Positions 9,475 through 18,060 are shown, counted from the first letter of the stretch. The stretch is 64,000 nt of DNA from Pseudomonas sp. LS1212 (GCF_024741815.1 NZ_CP102951.1:3796001-3860000); one strand, 5' to 3'. Notes: a model not told the origin generated them from the letters alone. Translations and numbers: made by a program.

Positions 9475-11169
9475 TCAAAAGCCAAGGCTCAAATGTTCGG
9501 CAATCGGCCCCAGGGCCAACGTCGGCAGGAAGGTCAGGCCGCCCACCAGCAAAATGGTCACGGTCAGTAGCGTGACAAACAGCGGGCCATGGGTCGGGAA
9601 ACTGTTAAGCCCCACCGGCGCGGACTTCTTCAGCGCCAGGCTGCCAGCCAGCGCCAACACCGGCAGGATGTAGCCGAAGCGGCCGATCAACATGCCCAGG
9701 CCCAGCATCAGGTTGTGGAACGCGGTGTTAGCACCGAAGCCGGCGAAGGCCGAACCGTTGTTGGCGCTGGCCGAGGTGTAGGCGTAGAGCAACTGGCTGA
9801 AACCGTGTGGGCCGGGGTTGCTCACAGCGGCCACAGGCCCCGGCAGGCTGGCGGCGATGGCGCTGAGCACCAGCACGCCCACCGGCATCACCAGCAAGGT
9901 CGCCACCAGCAACTGGACTTCGCGGGCCTGCAGTTTCTTGCCCAGGTATTCCGGCGTGCGGCCAATCATCAGGCCGGCCAGGAACACGGCGATCAGCACG
10001 TTGAGCAGCATGCCGTAGAGCCCGGCGCCGACACCGCCGAAGATCACTTCGCCGACCATCATATTCACCAGCGCGACCATGCCCGACAGCGGGTTGAGGC
10101 TGTCATGCATGGCATTGACCGAACCGTTGGAGGCGGCGGTGGTGGTTACCGACCAGAGCACCGTGGCCGTAGTGCCGAAACGGCTTTCCTTGCCTTCGAG
10201 CGGCGCGGTCTGTTCGACCATGGGGTTGTTCAGGCTCGGGTTGGGCTGATACTCGGCCCACAACGCGGTACCGCCACCGATCAGGAACAACGCCAGCATG
10301 CAGGCGACGATGGCCCGGCTCTGACGCAGGTCCTTGACGTAGTGGCCGAAGGTGAACACCAGCGCTACCGGAATCAGGATGATCGACGCCAGCTCGAACA
10401 AGTTGCTCCAGGCCGTGGGGTTTTCGAACGGGTGCGCCGAGTTGACGCCGAAGAATCCACCGCCGTTGGTGCCCAGTTGCTTGATCGCAATCTGGCTGGC
10501 GGCCGGTCCGAGCGGGATGACTTGATCGGCACCCTGCAAGGTCACGGCATGGGCATATTGGGCCAATGTTTGCGGCACACCCTGCCACACCAGAAACAGC
10601 GCCAGCAGCAGGCACAGGGGTAGCAATCCATAGAGAGTGGCACGGGTCATGTCGACCCAGAAGTTGCCCTGGGTGCTGGCCGAACGCCGGGAGATACCAC
10701 GGCACAAGGCAACCAATACGGCGAGGCCCGTGGCCGCACTGACGAAGTTCTGCACGGTCAGGCCGATCATCTGGCTCAGGTAGCTGACCGAAGCTTCACC
10801 GCTGTAGGCCTGCCAGTTGGTATTGGTGACGAAGCTCACGGCGGTGTTGAACGCCAGGGTCCACTCCTGCCCCGGCAACTGCGCCGGGTTGAGGGGCAGG
10901 TAGCCCTGCAACAACAGCACCGCGAACACCAGTGCAAACCCTGCGAGGTTGAACGCCAACAACGCCAGGGTGTACTTCTGCCAGCTTTGTTCCTGCTGCG
11001 CATCGACCCCGGCCAGCCGGTAGCAGCCACGCTCCACCGGCCCCAGCACAGGCGTCAGCCAGGTGCGCTGGCCTTCCATCACCTTGTAATAGAACCGCCC
11101 CAGCCAGGGCGCGGGCAGCAGCACCAGCGCGAAAAAGGCCAGGATCACGGCATAGTCATAACTGTGCAT
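9475..11169 (-). CDS. kdpA: KdpA, potassium-binding and translocating subunit
   Basis: The 564-residue membrane protein belongs to the superfamily of K+ transporters and forms the selectivity filter of Kdp. Selectivity-filter-type loops are visible, such as NTNWQAYSG, LGTNGGGFFGVNSAHP and SASANNGSAFAGF. About ten membrane segments are apparent. ATG 11169 begins MHSYDYAVILAFF, the usual KdpA start; a longer open frame running upstream into the promoter is not coding. It follows kdpF by 8 bp. Confidence 0.96.
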   Translation of the reverse strand: MHSYDYAVILAFFALVLLPAPWLGRFYYKVMEGQRTWLTPVLGPVERGCYRLAGVDAQQEQSWQKYTLALLAFNLAGFALVFAVLLLQGYLPLNPAQLPGQEWTLAFNTAVSFVTNTNWQAYSGEASVSYLSQMIGLTVQNFVSAATGLAVLVALCRGISRRSASTQGNFWVDMTRATLYGLLPLCLLLALFLVWQGVPQTLAQYAHAVTLQGADQVIPLGPAASQIAIKQLGTNGGGFFGVNSAHPFENPTAWSNLFELASIILIPVALVFTFGHYVKDLRQSRAIVACMLALFLIGGGTALWAEYQPNPSLNNPMVEQTAPLEGKESRFGTTATVLWSVTTTAASNGSVNAMHDSLNPLSGMVALVNMMVGEVIFGGVGAGLYGMLLNVLIAVFLAGLMIGRTPEYLGKKLQAREVQLLVATLLVMPVGVLVLSAIAASLPGPVAAVSNPGPHGFSQLLYAYTSASANNGSAFAGFGANTAFHNLMLGLGMLIGRFGYILPVLALAGSLALKKSAPVGLNSFPTHGPLFVTLLTVTILLVGGLTFLPTLALGPIAEHLSLGF

Positions 11170-11177
11170 GGCGCCCC

Positions 11178-11267
11178 CTAGCTGCGGTCGGCGCGCAACA
11201 GCGCAACCAGTAGATAGATGAACAGCCCTGCTGCCAGCAGCAGTGACACCCCGTCCAGAATGCTCAT
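11178..11267 (-). CDS. kdpF: KdpF small membrane subunit
   Basis: A 29-residue ORF directly precedes kdpA. It starts MSILDGVSLLLAAG and continues as a single hydrophobic helix ending in a short basic tail (RADRS). This is the expected KdpF, the lipid-like stabiliser of the KdpABC complex. It is easily missed because of its size. A GGAGATTTTCA Shine-Dalgarno stretch stands before the ATG. It is the first gene of the kdp operon and is preceded by the promoter and KdpE-box region. Confidence 0.93.
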   Translation of the reverse strand: MSILDGVSLLLAAGLFIYLLVALLRADRS

Positions 11268-11300
11268 TGAAAATCTCCGTCGTACGGCACGTGCCGCTGA

Positions 11301-11328
11301 TGGATATTGTCGGCAAGGGGGGTGTAAA
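11301..11328 (-). promoter_or_regulatory. Candidate sigma-70 promoter of kdpFABCDE
   Basis: On the minus strand TTTACA (11328-11323) and TATCCA (11306-11301) are separated by 16 nt, giving a start about 30 nt before kdpF. The -35 is imperfect, as expected for an activator-dependent promoter. Confidence 0.5.
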
Positions 11329-11350
11329 GGGACGAGACCGAGGGTAGGCC

Positions 11351-11378
11351 TGGGGTATAAAGAAGCTGTAAAAAATTT
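11351..11378 (-). promoter_or_regulatory. Candidate KdpE-binding site
   Basis: The minus strand shows a T-rich direct repeat, TTTTTTACA then CTTCTTTATACCCC. It resembles the E. coli KdpE box upstream of kdpFABC, where TTTATA and TTTACA half-sites precede a C-run. It ends about 22 bp upstream of the candidate -35. The assignment is by resemblance only. Confidence 0.55.
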
Positions 11379-11435
11379 GGCAGCCTGACGGCAGCGGATA
11401 CACCGCGGTCCCTGTAGCCGCTGCCGCAGGCTGCG
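11379..11435. repeat. Second-family REP-like inverted repeat
   Basis: cagcctgacggcagcggata is inverted against gtagccgctgccgcaggctg with about 13 nt between. The right arm is the same 'tgtagccgctgccgcaggctgcg' element seen at 49848-49949. It lies just upstream of the kdp control region. Confidence 0.7.
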
Positions 11436-11467
11436 CTGGAGGCCCGCAGGGACTCCCCCGGCTACCT

Positions 11468-11773
11468 CTACTTCTTCGGTCCTGGCGCCTGCGCCCCATC
11501 GAGCAACGCATCGACCAGCGCCTTGGCCGTTTCGATCGAATGGAGGGTGGACCAGAGCAGCCCGCTGACTCTCACGCCTTCGTGTTCACAAGCCACATGG
11601 GCGATGTCCATGGCGCACTTGAGCGACAACGAGGCGTGCACCAGGGCATCTTCGGCATGAATCCCGGCGCGTACGGCGAACAACGGTGCATGGCCGGCAT
11701 CGCAGCTGCCGAAGGGGGTGGTGACGGTTTTTTCAATAAAAGTGTGGGGTGGATCGGGGACGATTTTCATCAT
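11468..11773 (-). CDS. DUF6124 (formerly DUF3077) family protein
   Basis: The 101-residue protein has the small helical domain of this Pseudomonas-restricted family. LFAVRAGIHAEDALVHAS leads into a Cys-containing helix, and the end reads HSIETAKALVDALL. The function is unknown. There is no signal peptide. The start ATG 11773 has GGAG 7 nt upstream, and a second ATG follows directly. The gene stands behind a long structured leader in which the Shine-Dalgarno can be paired (see the 11774-11935 entry). Members usually occur as several paralogues per genome. Confidence 0.8.
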   Translation of the reverse strand: MMKIVPDPPHTFIEKTVTTPFGSCDAGHAPLFAVRAGIHAEDALVHASLSLKCAMDIAHVACEHEGVRVSGLLWSTLHSIETAKALVDALLDGAQAPGPKK

Positions 11774-11935
11774 GGAGTAGCTCCTATCGTTATGGAGCTG
11801 CCAGATTCGTTCTCAGGCGAATGGGTGGCAGCTGTACGCAGGCTGAGAAACCGGGACAATAGGAACCCGGCAGACACTAAGGTCTCCCGCGCACAGCCGC
11901 CATAGACGGTAATGCAGGCACAAAAATAGCGCCAG
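11774..11935 (-). promoter_or_regulatory. Structured 5' leader of the DUF6124 gene
   Basis: On the minus strand the leader can form CCGGG-CCCGG and a strong hairpin GCTGCCA...TGGCAGC with an inner ATTCG-CGAAT. It can also form AGCTCC...GGAGCT (11799-11794 with 11784-11779), whose 3' arm contains the GGAG ribosome binding site. The last two stems share three nucleotides (11797-11799), so they compete. I recall similar leaders ahead of DUF6124 genes in other Pseudomonas, but could not check. No other gene is supported here on the minus strand. Confidence 0.5.
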
Positions 11936-11955
11936 CAATCGTTATGGAGGCGCCT

Positions 11956-12021
11956 ATGCGCCTATTGTTTGTCGGATTCTCAGGCCCGGTCGCTGAATTG
12001 GCAGCGACGCGCAAAGATTAG
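11956..12021 (+). CDS. Possible 21-residue small ORF
   Basis: ATG 11956 is preceded by a strong GGAGG Shine-Dalgarno 5 nt upstream. The ORF encodes a 21-residue peptide beginning MRLLFVGFSGPV and stops at TAG 12019-12021. Its 3' end lies inside a perfect 10-bp inverted repeat (gcagcgacgc/gcgtcgctgc, 12001-12030). A terminator follows at 12051-12086. It overlaps no other gene. The peptide is not recognised; a non-coding small RNA is equally possible. Confidence 0.3.
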   Translation: MRLLFVGFSGPVAELAATRKD

Positions 12022-12050
12022 CGTCGCTGCCCGGTGCATGCAAGCCGTGT

Positions 12051-12086
12051 CTCACCTCGCGTTACATTTGAGGTGAGCCGTTTTTT
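12051..12086 (+). terminator. Rho-independent terminator, plus strand
   Basis: CTCACCTC (12051-12058) pairs with GAGGTGAG (12070-12077), followed by CCG and six T. The T-run is on the plus strand and therefore cannot serve the minus-strand NEL gene that ends at 12085. It implies a short plus-strand transcript from the region before it. Confidence 0.6.
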
Positions 12087-15000
12087 ACCACTGCTCCACG
12101 GTCCCCTCGAATATTTCCCGGGTCAAGGTCCTCATCAAAGCCAGGTTGTCGACGTCGAACTGTGTTCTCAATCGATTTGCCTCGGTCACGTACGCACCCT
12201 CGTTGAACGTGGTTTCGGCACGTTCCAACTGATCATCAAGTGCCTGGCGCAGTTGCTCGAAACGTGCCTGATAGCGCTCGCGCAAACGCTCCCTCCAAAA
12301 TCCCAACAAGGGCTCGTCGTCTGCGTTGACCGCAAACAGGGCATCAAGCCCTTGCTGCGACCCCGCATTCAGGGTCAACAAGCGAAGGCGCAGCTGGTCG
12401 AACCATTGCGGTGTCAAAAGCTCGATCGAGCCGGCACTCGCCTGGTCGACATTGACCTCCTCCCCGGCAGCGGGCGCTTGCATCAACGCAAGGGCAGGTT
12501 CCGTGGCGAGCTGTTTGAAGCACAGCTGGCCCAATATTTCGAAGGTTTCGTCGTCAATGTCCTGGGCATCTTGAGTCAACAATTGCAGTTGCGTATCGAT
12601 CCTAGTCACACGAATGCAGTTGGTTGCCACTGCCAGCAGCTGCTCGGTCTGTTGCCGTGGTTCGGCGGCCAGGTTGGCGCGCTGGATCAGCACCGTCAGC
12701 TCCAGATCGAATAGATCCTTGGGCATATAGCCCAGTGCCTGCTGCCGGAACTCTTCGTTACTGTCCATCCATTCCAGGATGGTCCAGAGGCGTCGACGGG
12801 ATGTCGTGGGTACGATATCGAATACATCATTTTCGACGATATAGCGCAGGTCCCGAAAAAACTGCAGGTTGGCAGGCGTGCGCAAGCGCTGCCAGACAGC
12901 CAGTTGTGCAGGGGTGGCGTCCTGGAGCAAGAAGCGGTAATCCACGTCGGACACCAGCAGGTCGATCGAGTGATCGGCGAAATATTGTTCGATCAGGCGC
13001 TGGCTGGCTTCGCTCAACGGATTCGCTTCCAGGTGCAGCGCCCCGGCGACCGCAGGCGGCAGGTTGGAAACGCTGTCGGGTAATGTTTCGATCGCGTTGC
13101 GGGCCAGGTCGACAAGGCTTGGCGCCTGGAGTACCTCGAGCCCCGAAGGCAATTCGCTGAATGCCCCACTGCTCAAACGAATGACCCTCAATCGGGTGAG
13201 TGCCGCCAGGTCAGGGGGCGTAAACAACGGATTGTTACTCAGTTCGAGCGTCTCGAGGCGCGTATAGTCGGCCAGTGCAGTCTGGGCAGCGTCGTCCCAT
13301 TCGATCTCATTGTCCGAGAGGTCCAGGGCCGTCAAACGCTCGCGGTTCAATCCCGTCGGAACGCTTCGCAGTCTATTTTGATTGGCGCTGACGCGCTGCA
13401 GCGCTGGGAAGTTGCGGGTGAAGGCAACCGGGATTTCCGTCAGGGCATTGACGTCCAGCCACAGTTCGTCCACGTGCGCGAAATCGGCAGTGAGTAGCGG
13501 AAAGTCCACCAGATCCTGGGTTTGCAACGCTCGACCGTCCAGAAGCAGCAGCGTCGTTGACTCGCCTGTCGCGGTAAACCCCGTTGAAACCCGCTGCCAG
13601 GCCTCAATAATACGGGTCTTGGCGTTCTCGCGATAAATGCTCCCGGCCGCCCATCTGGCCAGATCGCTCTCGAGGCGATGGAGTTCGCCTTCCAGGCGAA
13701 GCACTTCCAGCCTCGGCGCCAGGCCCTGTTCGCCCCAACGAGCGAACTGCGCCTGTACCTCCGTGTCCGATGCCTGAGGATAAAGCTCACGGTAGCTCTG
13801 TTGGTGGCGTGAAGCCGCTGCACCGGCAGGTGGATAGCCGCCGGCACCTTGCTGATGACTCTGATTCCCGCCACCTCCGCGCAGGCGCCCGCTTTCGCCC
13901 CAGCCGCTGACGCGGTAAGACCATAGCCATTTGCCGGCCTCGCCTCGGGCGCCTGCGGCGATGCTCAACACGCGGGCCTTGAGCAGTACGCTGTCGTGCA
14001 GGCCGAGCTTGAGTGCATCGCGTTGGGCGTCAGGCAAGGCATGCAGGATGGCCTTGTACAGGTCGTTGTCGATACTCGCCGGCGCCAGGCTGTGCAATTT
14101 GTCGTACCCGTCATAGGCGCGAAAGCCTTTGCTGCTTTTGACCAGCACGCGCTTGATCGGCGCGCCAGGCGAACCCAGCCGCTCCAGCAGCGGCCCTGTC
14201 GGTTGCCCACCACGCAGGTCCAGGCACACCTGGCTCGACCAATCCGGCAACCGCCCCAGGCACGCCAGCAGCAGGCGATCGCTGTCGCCCTGCGCGAGCG
14301 TGGGCAGATGGAGGCCTTCGTAGGCACGTGCCAGTGGCAGTTCATCGTAGAGCTGGGTCGCCAGGCTCACCAGCCGTGCGGGCATGATTGTACTGTTTGT
14401 CCATTGCGTGCGCTCGACCGCGGTCACCGTGCCGAGCAGCCGTTGTGCCAAAGGGCCATTCAAACGCGGGAAACGTTCACGCAACATCGTCAACTGTGGG
14501 TCTGGCACCGACGCAGGGCCGTTATAGACACTCTCAAAAATGGCGGTTCGACGCTGCTCGGCATAATCGGCCAGTCGATCACGCAGGGCCTGCACACGCA
14601 TATTGTGCTGACTCCCTACCCCGTCACCTAACAGCCGAATGATCTGCGCTTCGGTCATCTGGTCGATCAGCCGTTGTGCCAGCTCGCCGCGCAGCAGCTG
14701 GGCGTGGCTGACCTTCAGCCGTGGGCCATCGCCAGTCAATGCATTGCCGTATTCAGCCCGCAACTCTGCCTGATGGAACACCTGCAACACACCGTCGACC
14801 GGCCAACCGGGCAACGCCACCACCAGCGCCGCCGGGTGGGTCATGTTCGCGGGAATCGGCTCCCCGCGGCGGATCTGCCCGATCAAGCGCTCCACCTGCC
14901 GGTCGATCTGCATACGCTCAAGCGTATCGGCCAACAAGGGCGGGACCGGCTCGCCCTCGACGTGCATGCGCCGCAGCACATTCTCATGGATTGCGCTGAT

Positions 15001-16881
15001 CTGCAGGGCTTGCTCGAGCTCTGTATCGCTCAAGCCGTCGACACTATGGCCGATGCGCCGCAACAGCCGGGTTCGCGACCACTGCAACGGCCGTTCGTGG
15101 GCATGACGCCAGGCGCCCTGGCCATTGTGTTCCAACGCCGGTTGATAAGCCTGGGCATCGCTGGGATGACGCACGCGCCAGCGATCGATACCCGGATCGT
15201 TGTACTGCTCATAAAGCCCGCCTTCCACGCGGATGTAATACTTGCCCTCGAACGCATACTGGCCCAGGGCATTGGGTTGCAGTGTGGCCGGCAGCTCAAT
15301 GGCCTGCCGGTACTCCCCCAGGTCCGGCTTCCACAGGCGTGCCCGGCCATCGGGCAGCTCAACGCGCTCCAGCCCTTCGATAAATGCCGTGGGCTTGAGC
15401 GCCGCCGCCACATGGCTGCCGACAATGCCCAGGCCCGCCGCGAATGCAATGTTCAACGACAGCGACTGCATATAGCCAGCGGCTTCGTCCAACTCGCCCG
15501 CCTCCCAGGCTTCGATGCCATGGAAGACATCGCTCATCAATTGCGCCCCCATGACCCCCATCATCACCTCACCCAGCCCGGGCACGAAAAACGCGGCGAC
15601 GTTCACCACGTTCAGGCCCATGGCGAGGTAATGCGTCACCTGCTCGAGCCAGACCTCATGATCCACGTCGGCGGTGGGTACCACCAGCACGCGAGCATCG
15701 TCCTTTGCTTTTCTCACACTGCGCTCGTGCAACGCGCGAAACAGCTCGCCGGTGATGGGCCTCTCCACCAGCACATCGATCCCTTTCGGCAAATCGGACT
15801 CGGGCACTCTGTAGCGGCGGCAAACCCGCGCCTGCTCGCGCCTGGGCACAAAACGCAGGAAAAACTTCAGGTACTCGGGGCGATACAACTGCTGCCGCAG
15901 GTAGACCGTTACGCCGCGCCGCGAGGCGTACTCCTTGAGGGGGTGGTTTGGATCGCTCGGTATATAAACGATGCAGCGTTGCTCGGTGTCGCTGCCGTCG
16001 GGGTCCGGGCCGATCAGCAGCACATCGCCGAGGGCGACGCCCAGCAGTTCCAGACCGCTGCAACGCACGGGCTGACTATCGAGCGTGACCGTGCCCTGGC
16101 CCGCGATCAACGCCAACAGCATGCCGTGGGCCGAATCGCTGATGTGCCCTTGCGACCTCGCGAGATGCGCTTGCTCCGCCAGGGCGTCCTTGTTGGCCTG
16201 GATCATGGCTGGGGCCACGCCGCAGCGGGCGAAGACCTGGTCCAGATGCCGCTGATACGCCTGGCCCAGGTCCAGCTCGCGACACAGGCTGGCGAACTGC
16301 CCGGGGGCGACCCCCAACTTTTCACTGTAGATGATATCGGTGCTGACTGTACCGGTGCTAACTCTATTGGTATCGAGGATGACTAAATCACTATCGGTGT
16401 TGACGATTTCAGCCCTTATCGATATCGCGCCCTTCGGCGCCAGCCCGCAGTTGGCGGTGAATACCTCCTTGCCCGTGAAATTGCGCAACGCGGCCTGCAT
16501 CATGGATTGCCGAGACAGCAGCTGTACCTTGCTGACATCACCGCTATAGGGCGGCGCCGCGGAGAAATGCGCCAGTTCATGGCGGTTGACATCCACCTCC
16601 AGGCCGAACCGGCTTTTCAAGCCCGCCAGGAGCAAGGGTTCCACGAACTCGACGATGCCCTTGAAACCGTCGAGTGCTCGCGCCGCTGCGAGGCGCGAGC
16701 GCTTGCTGCGCGCTTGTGCGGCGAGCAGAGTGCCGTCGGCGCCATCGACCAGGCGTGGGACCTGGCTTCGATGCAAGGCCTCGATTGCATCGGGATGGGC
16801 CTGGCTGAACCAGGCGGGAATTTTACTTTTGATGAAGGCCTCATGAACGCCTTCGTCGGTCATCGGTAGTTGCTCAGTCAT
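12085..16881 (-). CDS. DUF6543 / LRR / NEL-type E3 ubiquitin ligase-like effector candidate
   Basis: This 1598-residue protein has the layout of Pseudomonas NEL (IpaH/SspH-like) proteins. The long N-terminal part (about 1-1080) is dermonecrotic-toxin-like (DUF6543), with a hydrophobic stretch around VVNVAAFFVPGLGEVMMGVMG. A leucine-rich-repeat block follows (LTALDLSDNEIEW, LETLELSNNPLF, LRVIRLSSGAF). The last ~300 residues resemble the helical NEL domain and end in a long charged helix pair. Known NEL ligases carry catalytic Cys in C-x-D. Here the corresponding region reads TNCIRVTRIDTQL with Cys1422 and no aspartate two positions later, so ligase activity is doubtful. No signal peptide is visible; delivery by a secretion system is inference. 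It is a monocistronic accessory gene. Confidence 0.75.
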   Translation of the reverse strand: MTEQLPMTDEGVHEAFIKSKIPAWFSQAHPDAIEALHRSQVPRLVDGADGTLLAAQARSKRSRLAAARALDGFKGIVEFVEPLLLAGLKSRFGLEVDVNRHELAHFSAAPPYSGDVSKVQLLSRQSMMQAALRNFTGKEVFTANCGLAPKGAISIRAEIVNTDSDLVILDTNRVSTGTVSTDIIYSEKLGVAPGQFASLCRELDLGQAYQRHLDQVFARCGVAPAMIQANKDALAEQAHLARSQGHISDSAHGMLLALIAGQGTVTLDSQPVRCSGLELLGVALGDVLLIGPDPDGSDTEQRCIVYIPSDPNHPLKEYASRRGVTVYLRQQLYRPEYLKFFLRFVPRREQARVCRRYRVPESDLPKGIDVLVERPITGELFRALHERSVRKAKDDARVLVVPTADVDHEVWLEQVTHYLAMGLNVVNVAAFFVPGLGEVMMGVMGAQLMSDVFHGIEAWEAGELDEAAGYMQSLSLNIAFAAGLGIVGSHVAAALKPTAFIEGLERVELPDGRARLWKPDLGEYRQAIELPATLQPNALGQYAFEGKYYIRVEGGLYEQYNDPGIDRWRVRHPSDAQAYQPALEHNGQGAWRHAHERPLQWSRTRLLRRIGHSVDGLSDTELEQALQISAIHENVLRRMHVEGEPVPPLLADTLERMQIDRQVERLIGQIRRGEPIPANMTHPAALVVALPGWPVDGVLQVFHQAELRAEYGNALTGDGPRLKVSHAQLLRGELAQRLIDQMTEAQIIRLLGDGVGSQHNMRVQALRDRLADYAEQRRTAIFESVYNGPASVPDPQLTMLRERFPRLNGPLAQRLLGTVTAVERTQWTNSTIMPARLVSLATQLYDELPLARAYEGLHLPTLAQGDSDRLLLACLGRLPDWSSQVCLDLRGGQPTGPLLERLGSPGAPIKRVLVKSSKGFRAYDGYDKLHSLAPASIDNDLYKAILHALPDAQRDALKLGLHDSVLLKARVLSIAAGARGEAGKWLWSYRVSGWGESGRLRGGGGNQSHQQGAGGYPPAGAAASRHQQSYRELYPQASDTEVQAQFARWGEQGLAPRLEVLRLEGELHRLESDLARWAAGSIYRENAKTRIIEAWQRVSTGFTATGESTTLLLLDGRALQTQDLVDFPLLTADFAHVDELWLDVNALTEIPVAFTRNFPALQRVSANQNRLRSVPTGLNRERLTALDLSDNEIEWDDAAQTALADYTRLETLELSNNPLFTPPDLAALTRLRVIRLSSGAFSELPSGLEVLQAPSLVDLARNAIETLPDSVSNLPPAVAGALHLEANPLSEASQRLIEQYFADHSIDLLVSDVDYRFLLQDATPAQLAVWQRLRTPANLQFFRDLRYIVENDVFDIVPTTSRRRLWTILEWMDSNEEFRQQALGYMPKDLFDLELTVLIQRANLAAEPRQQTEQLLAVATNCIRVTRIDTQLQLLTQDAQDIDDETFEILGQLCFKQLATEPALALMQAPAAGEEVNVDQASAGSIELLTPQWFDQLRLRLLTLNAGSQQGLDALFAVNADDEPLLGFWRERLRERYQARFEQLRQALDDQLERAETTFNEGAYVTEANRLRTQFDVDNLALMRTLTREIFEGTVEQW

Positions 16882-16890
16882 TTTGGGTTA

Positions 16891-16917
16891 CCTGCTGTGT
16901 TAAGACAGCGACAGCAG
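16891..16917 (-). promoter_or_regulatory. Hairpin covering the ribosome binding site of the NEL-like gene
   Basis: On the minus strand CTGCTGT (16917-16911) pairs with ACAGCAG (16898-16892) across a 12-nt loop. The only Shine-Dalgarno candidate, AGCAGG, lies in the 3' arm 10 nt before ATG 16881. A shorter alternative stem GCTGT/ACAGC uses the same arm. Pairing would hide the site. Confidence 0.4.
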
Positions 16918-16970
16918 ACCCGATTGCAACGACCCAGATGCGGTACATATAGCCATACATCTACACAGAG

Positions 16971-18023
16971 TCAGGGCCTCTGCCGCCCCGCTGCTTCGCT
17001 GCGGCTCCAGTCCAGCAACAGGCTGTAGGCCACCGCCAGCAGGGTCGGACCGATGAACAGGCCAATGAAGCCAAACGCCAGCAACCCGCCAAAAACCCCC
17101 AGCAACACGATCACCAAGGGCAAGTTGCCGCCCCGGCTGATCAGGTAGGGCTTGAGCACGTTATCCACACCGCTGATGATGAACGTGCCCCAGCACCCGA
17201 GAAAAACCGCCAGTCCATACTCGCCTTTCCAGGCCAGCCAGGCCGTGGCCGGAATCCACACCAGCGGCGGCCCCATGGGGATCAGGCTGAGCAGGAAGGT
17301 CACGATGCCCAGCACCAACGCCCCCGGCACCCCGGCAATCAGAAAACCGATCAGGGCCAGCACCGCCTGGGCAGCCGCCGTGCCGATCACGCCATTGACC
17401 ACCCGCTGCACGGTGCCAGCCACCAGGTCCAGGTAATAACCGGCCCGCTCGCCAATCAGCCGCTCGAGCAGACGCAGGACAAACGCAGCCAGCCGCGGGC
17501 CGTCGCGATAGAAAAAGAACACGAACACCAGGCTCAGGGTCAGCTCCAGGATGCCGCCGCCGATCTGTGCGCTACGGGCCAGGAGCCAGTTGCCGACCTG
17601 TCCCAGGTGAGGTCTGACGCTGGCCATCAAGGCCGCGCCGCGCTGGTCGATGGTGTTCCAGACTTCCACCAGCCGGGGGCCGACAATGGGAATGCCGCCC
17701 AGCCAGGTCGGGGCTTCGGGCAGGCCGTCGACCTGCACATCGCGGATAAAGGCGGTCGCATCGCGGACATGGTCAGCCAGGTTGAACCCCAGCCAGACCA
17801 GCGGCAGCGCCACCAGCAACATCCACAATGCCGTGAGCAAACCGGCCGCCAGCGCTTCGCGGCCATTGAGCCAACGGGTCAGCAGGCGCATCAACGGCCA
17901 ACTGGCAAAGGCCAGGATCGCCCCCCACAGCAATGCCGAAATGAACGGCGCCATGACCCAAAGGCCGGCGCCGAGCAATGCCAGGAGCAGTATTTGCACC
18001 AACAGGCGATCATTCGTGATCAT
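16971..18023 (-). CDS. AI-2E family transporter / permease (YdiK-like)
   Basis: The 350-residue inner-membrane protein belongs to the AI-2E transporter (formerly UPF0118/PerM) family. It has about eight membrane segments, the long polar linker between helices 3 and 4 and the C-terminal cluster GVFGGLLAFGFIGLFIGPTLLAV typical of the family. Substrates vary in this family and most members do not carry AI-2. ATG 18023 is preferred; a TTG at 18038 is also in frame, and neither has a clear Shine-Dalgarno. The DUF4892 gene lies 37 bp upstream on the same strand, so they may be cotranscribed. Confidence 0.85.
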   Translation of the reverse strand: MITNDRLLVQILLLALLGAGLWVMAPFISALLWGAILAFASWPLMRLLTRWLNGREALAAGLLTALWMLLVALPLVWLGFNLADHVRDATAFIRDVQVDGLPEAPTWLGGIPIVGPRLVEVWNTIDQRGAALMASVRPHLGQVGNWLLARSAQIGGGILELTLSLVFVFFFYRDGPRLAAFVLRLLERLIGERAGYYLDLVAGTVQRVVNGVIGTAAAQAVLALIGFLIAGVPGALVLGIVTFLLSLIPMGPPLVWIPATAWLAWKGEYGLAVFLGCWGTFIISGVDNVLKPYLISRGGNLPLVIVLLGVFGGLLAFGFIGLFIGPTLLAVAYSLLLDWSRSEAAGRQRP

Positions 18024-18060
18024 CGAAAATACCAGCAATGTTTCAAGGTGCGAGCCACTC

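Noticed and set aside
12085..16881. Frameshift or internal stop in the NEL-like gene
   Set aside because: The frame is continuous over 1598 codons, and the Gly-rich interior segment around residue 1000 looks like a linker rather than a shifted frame.
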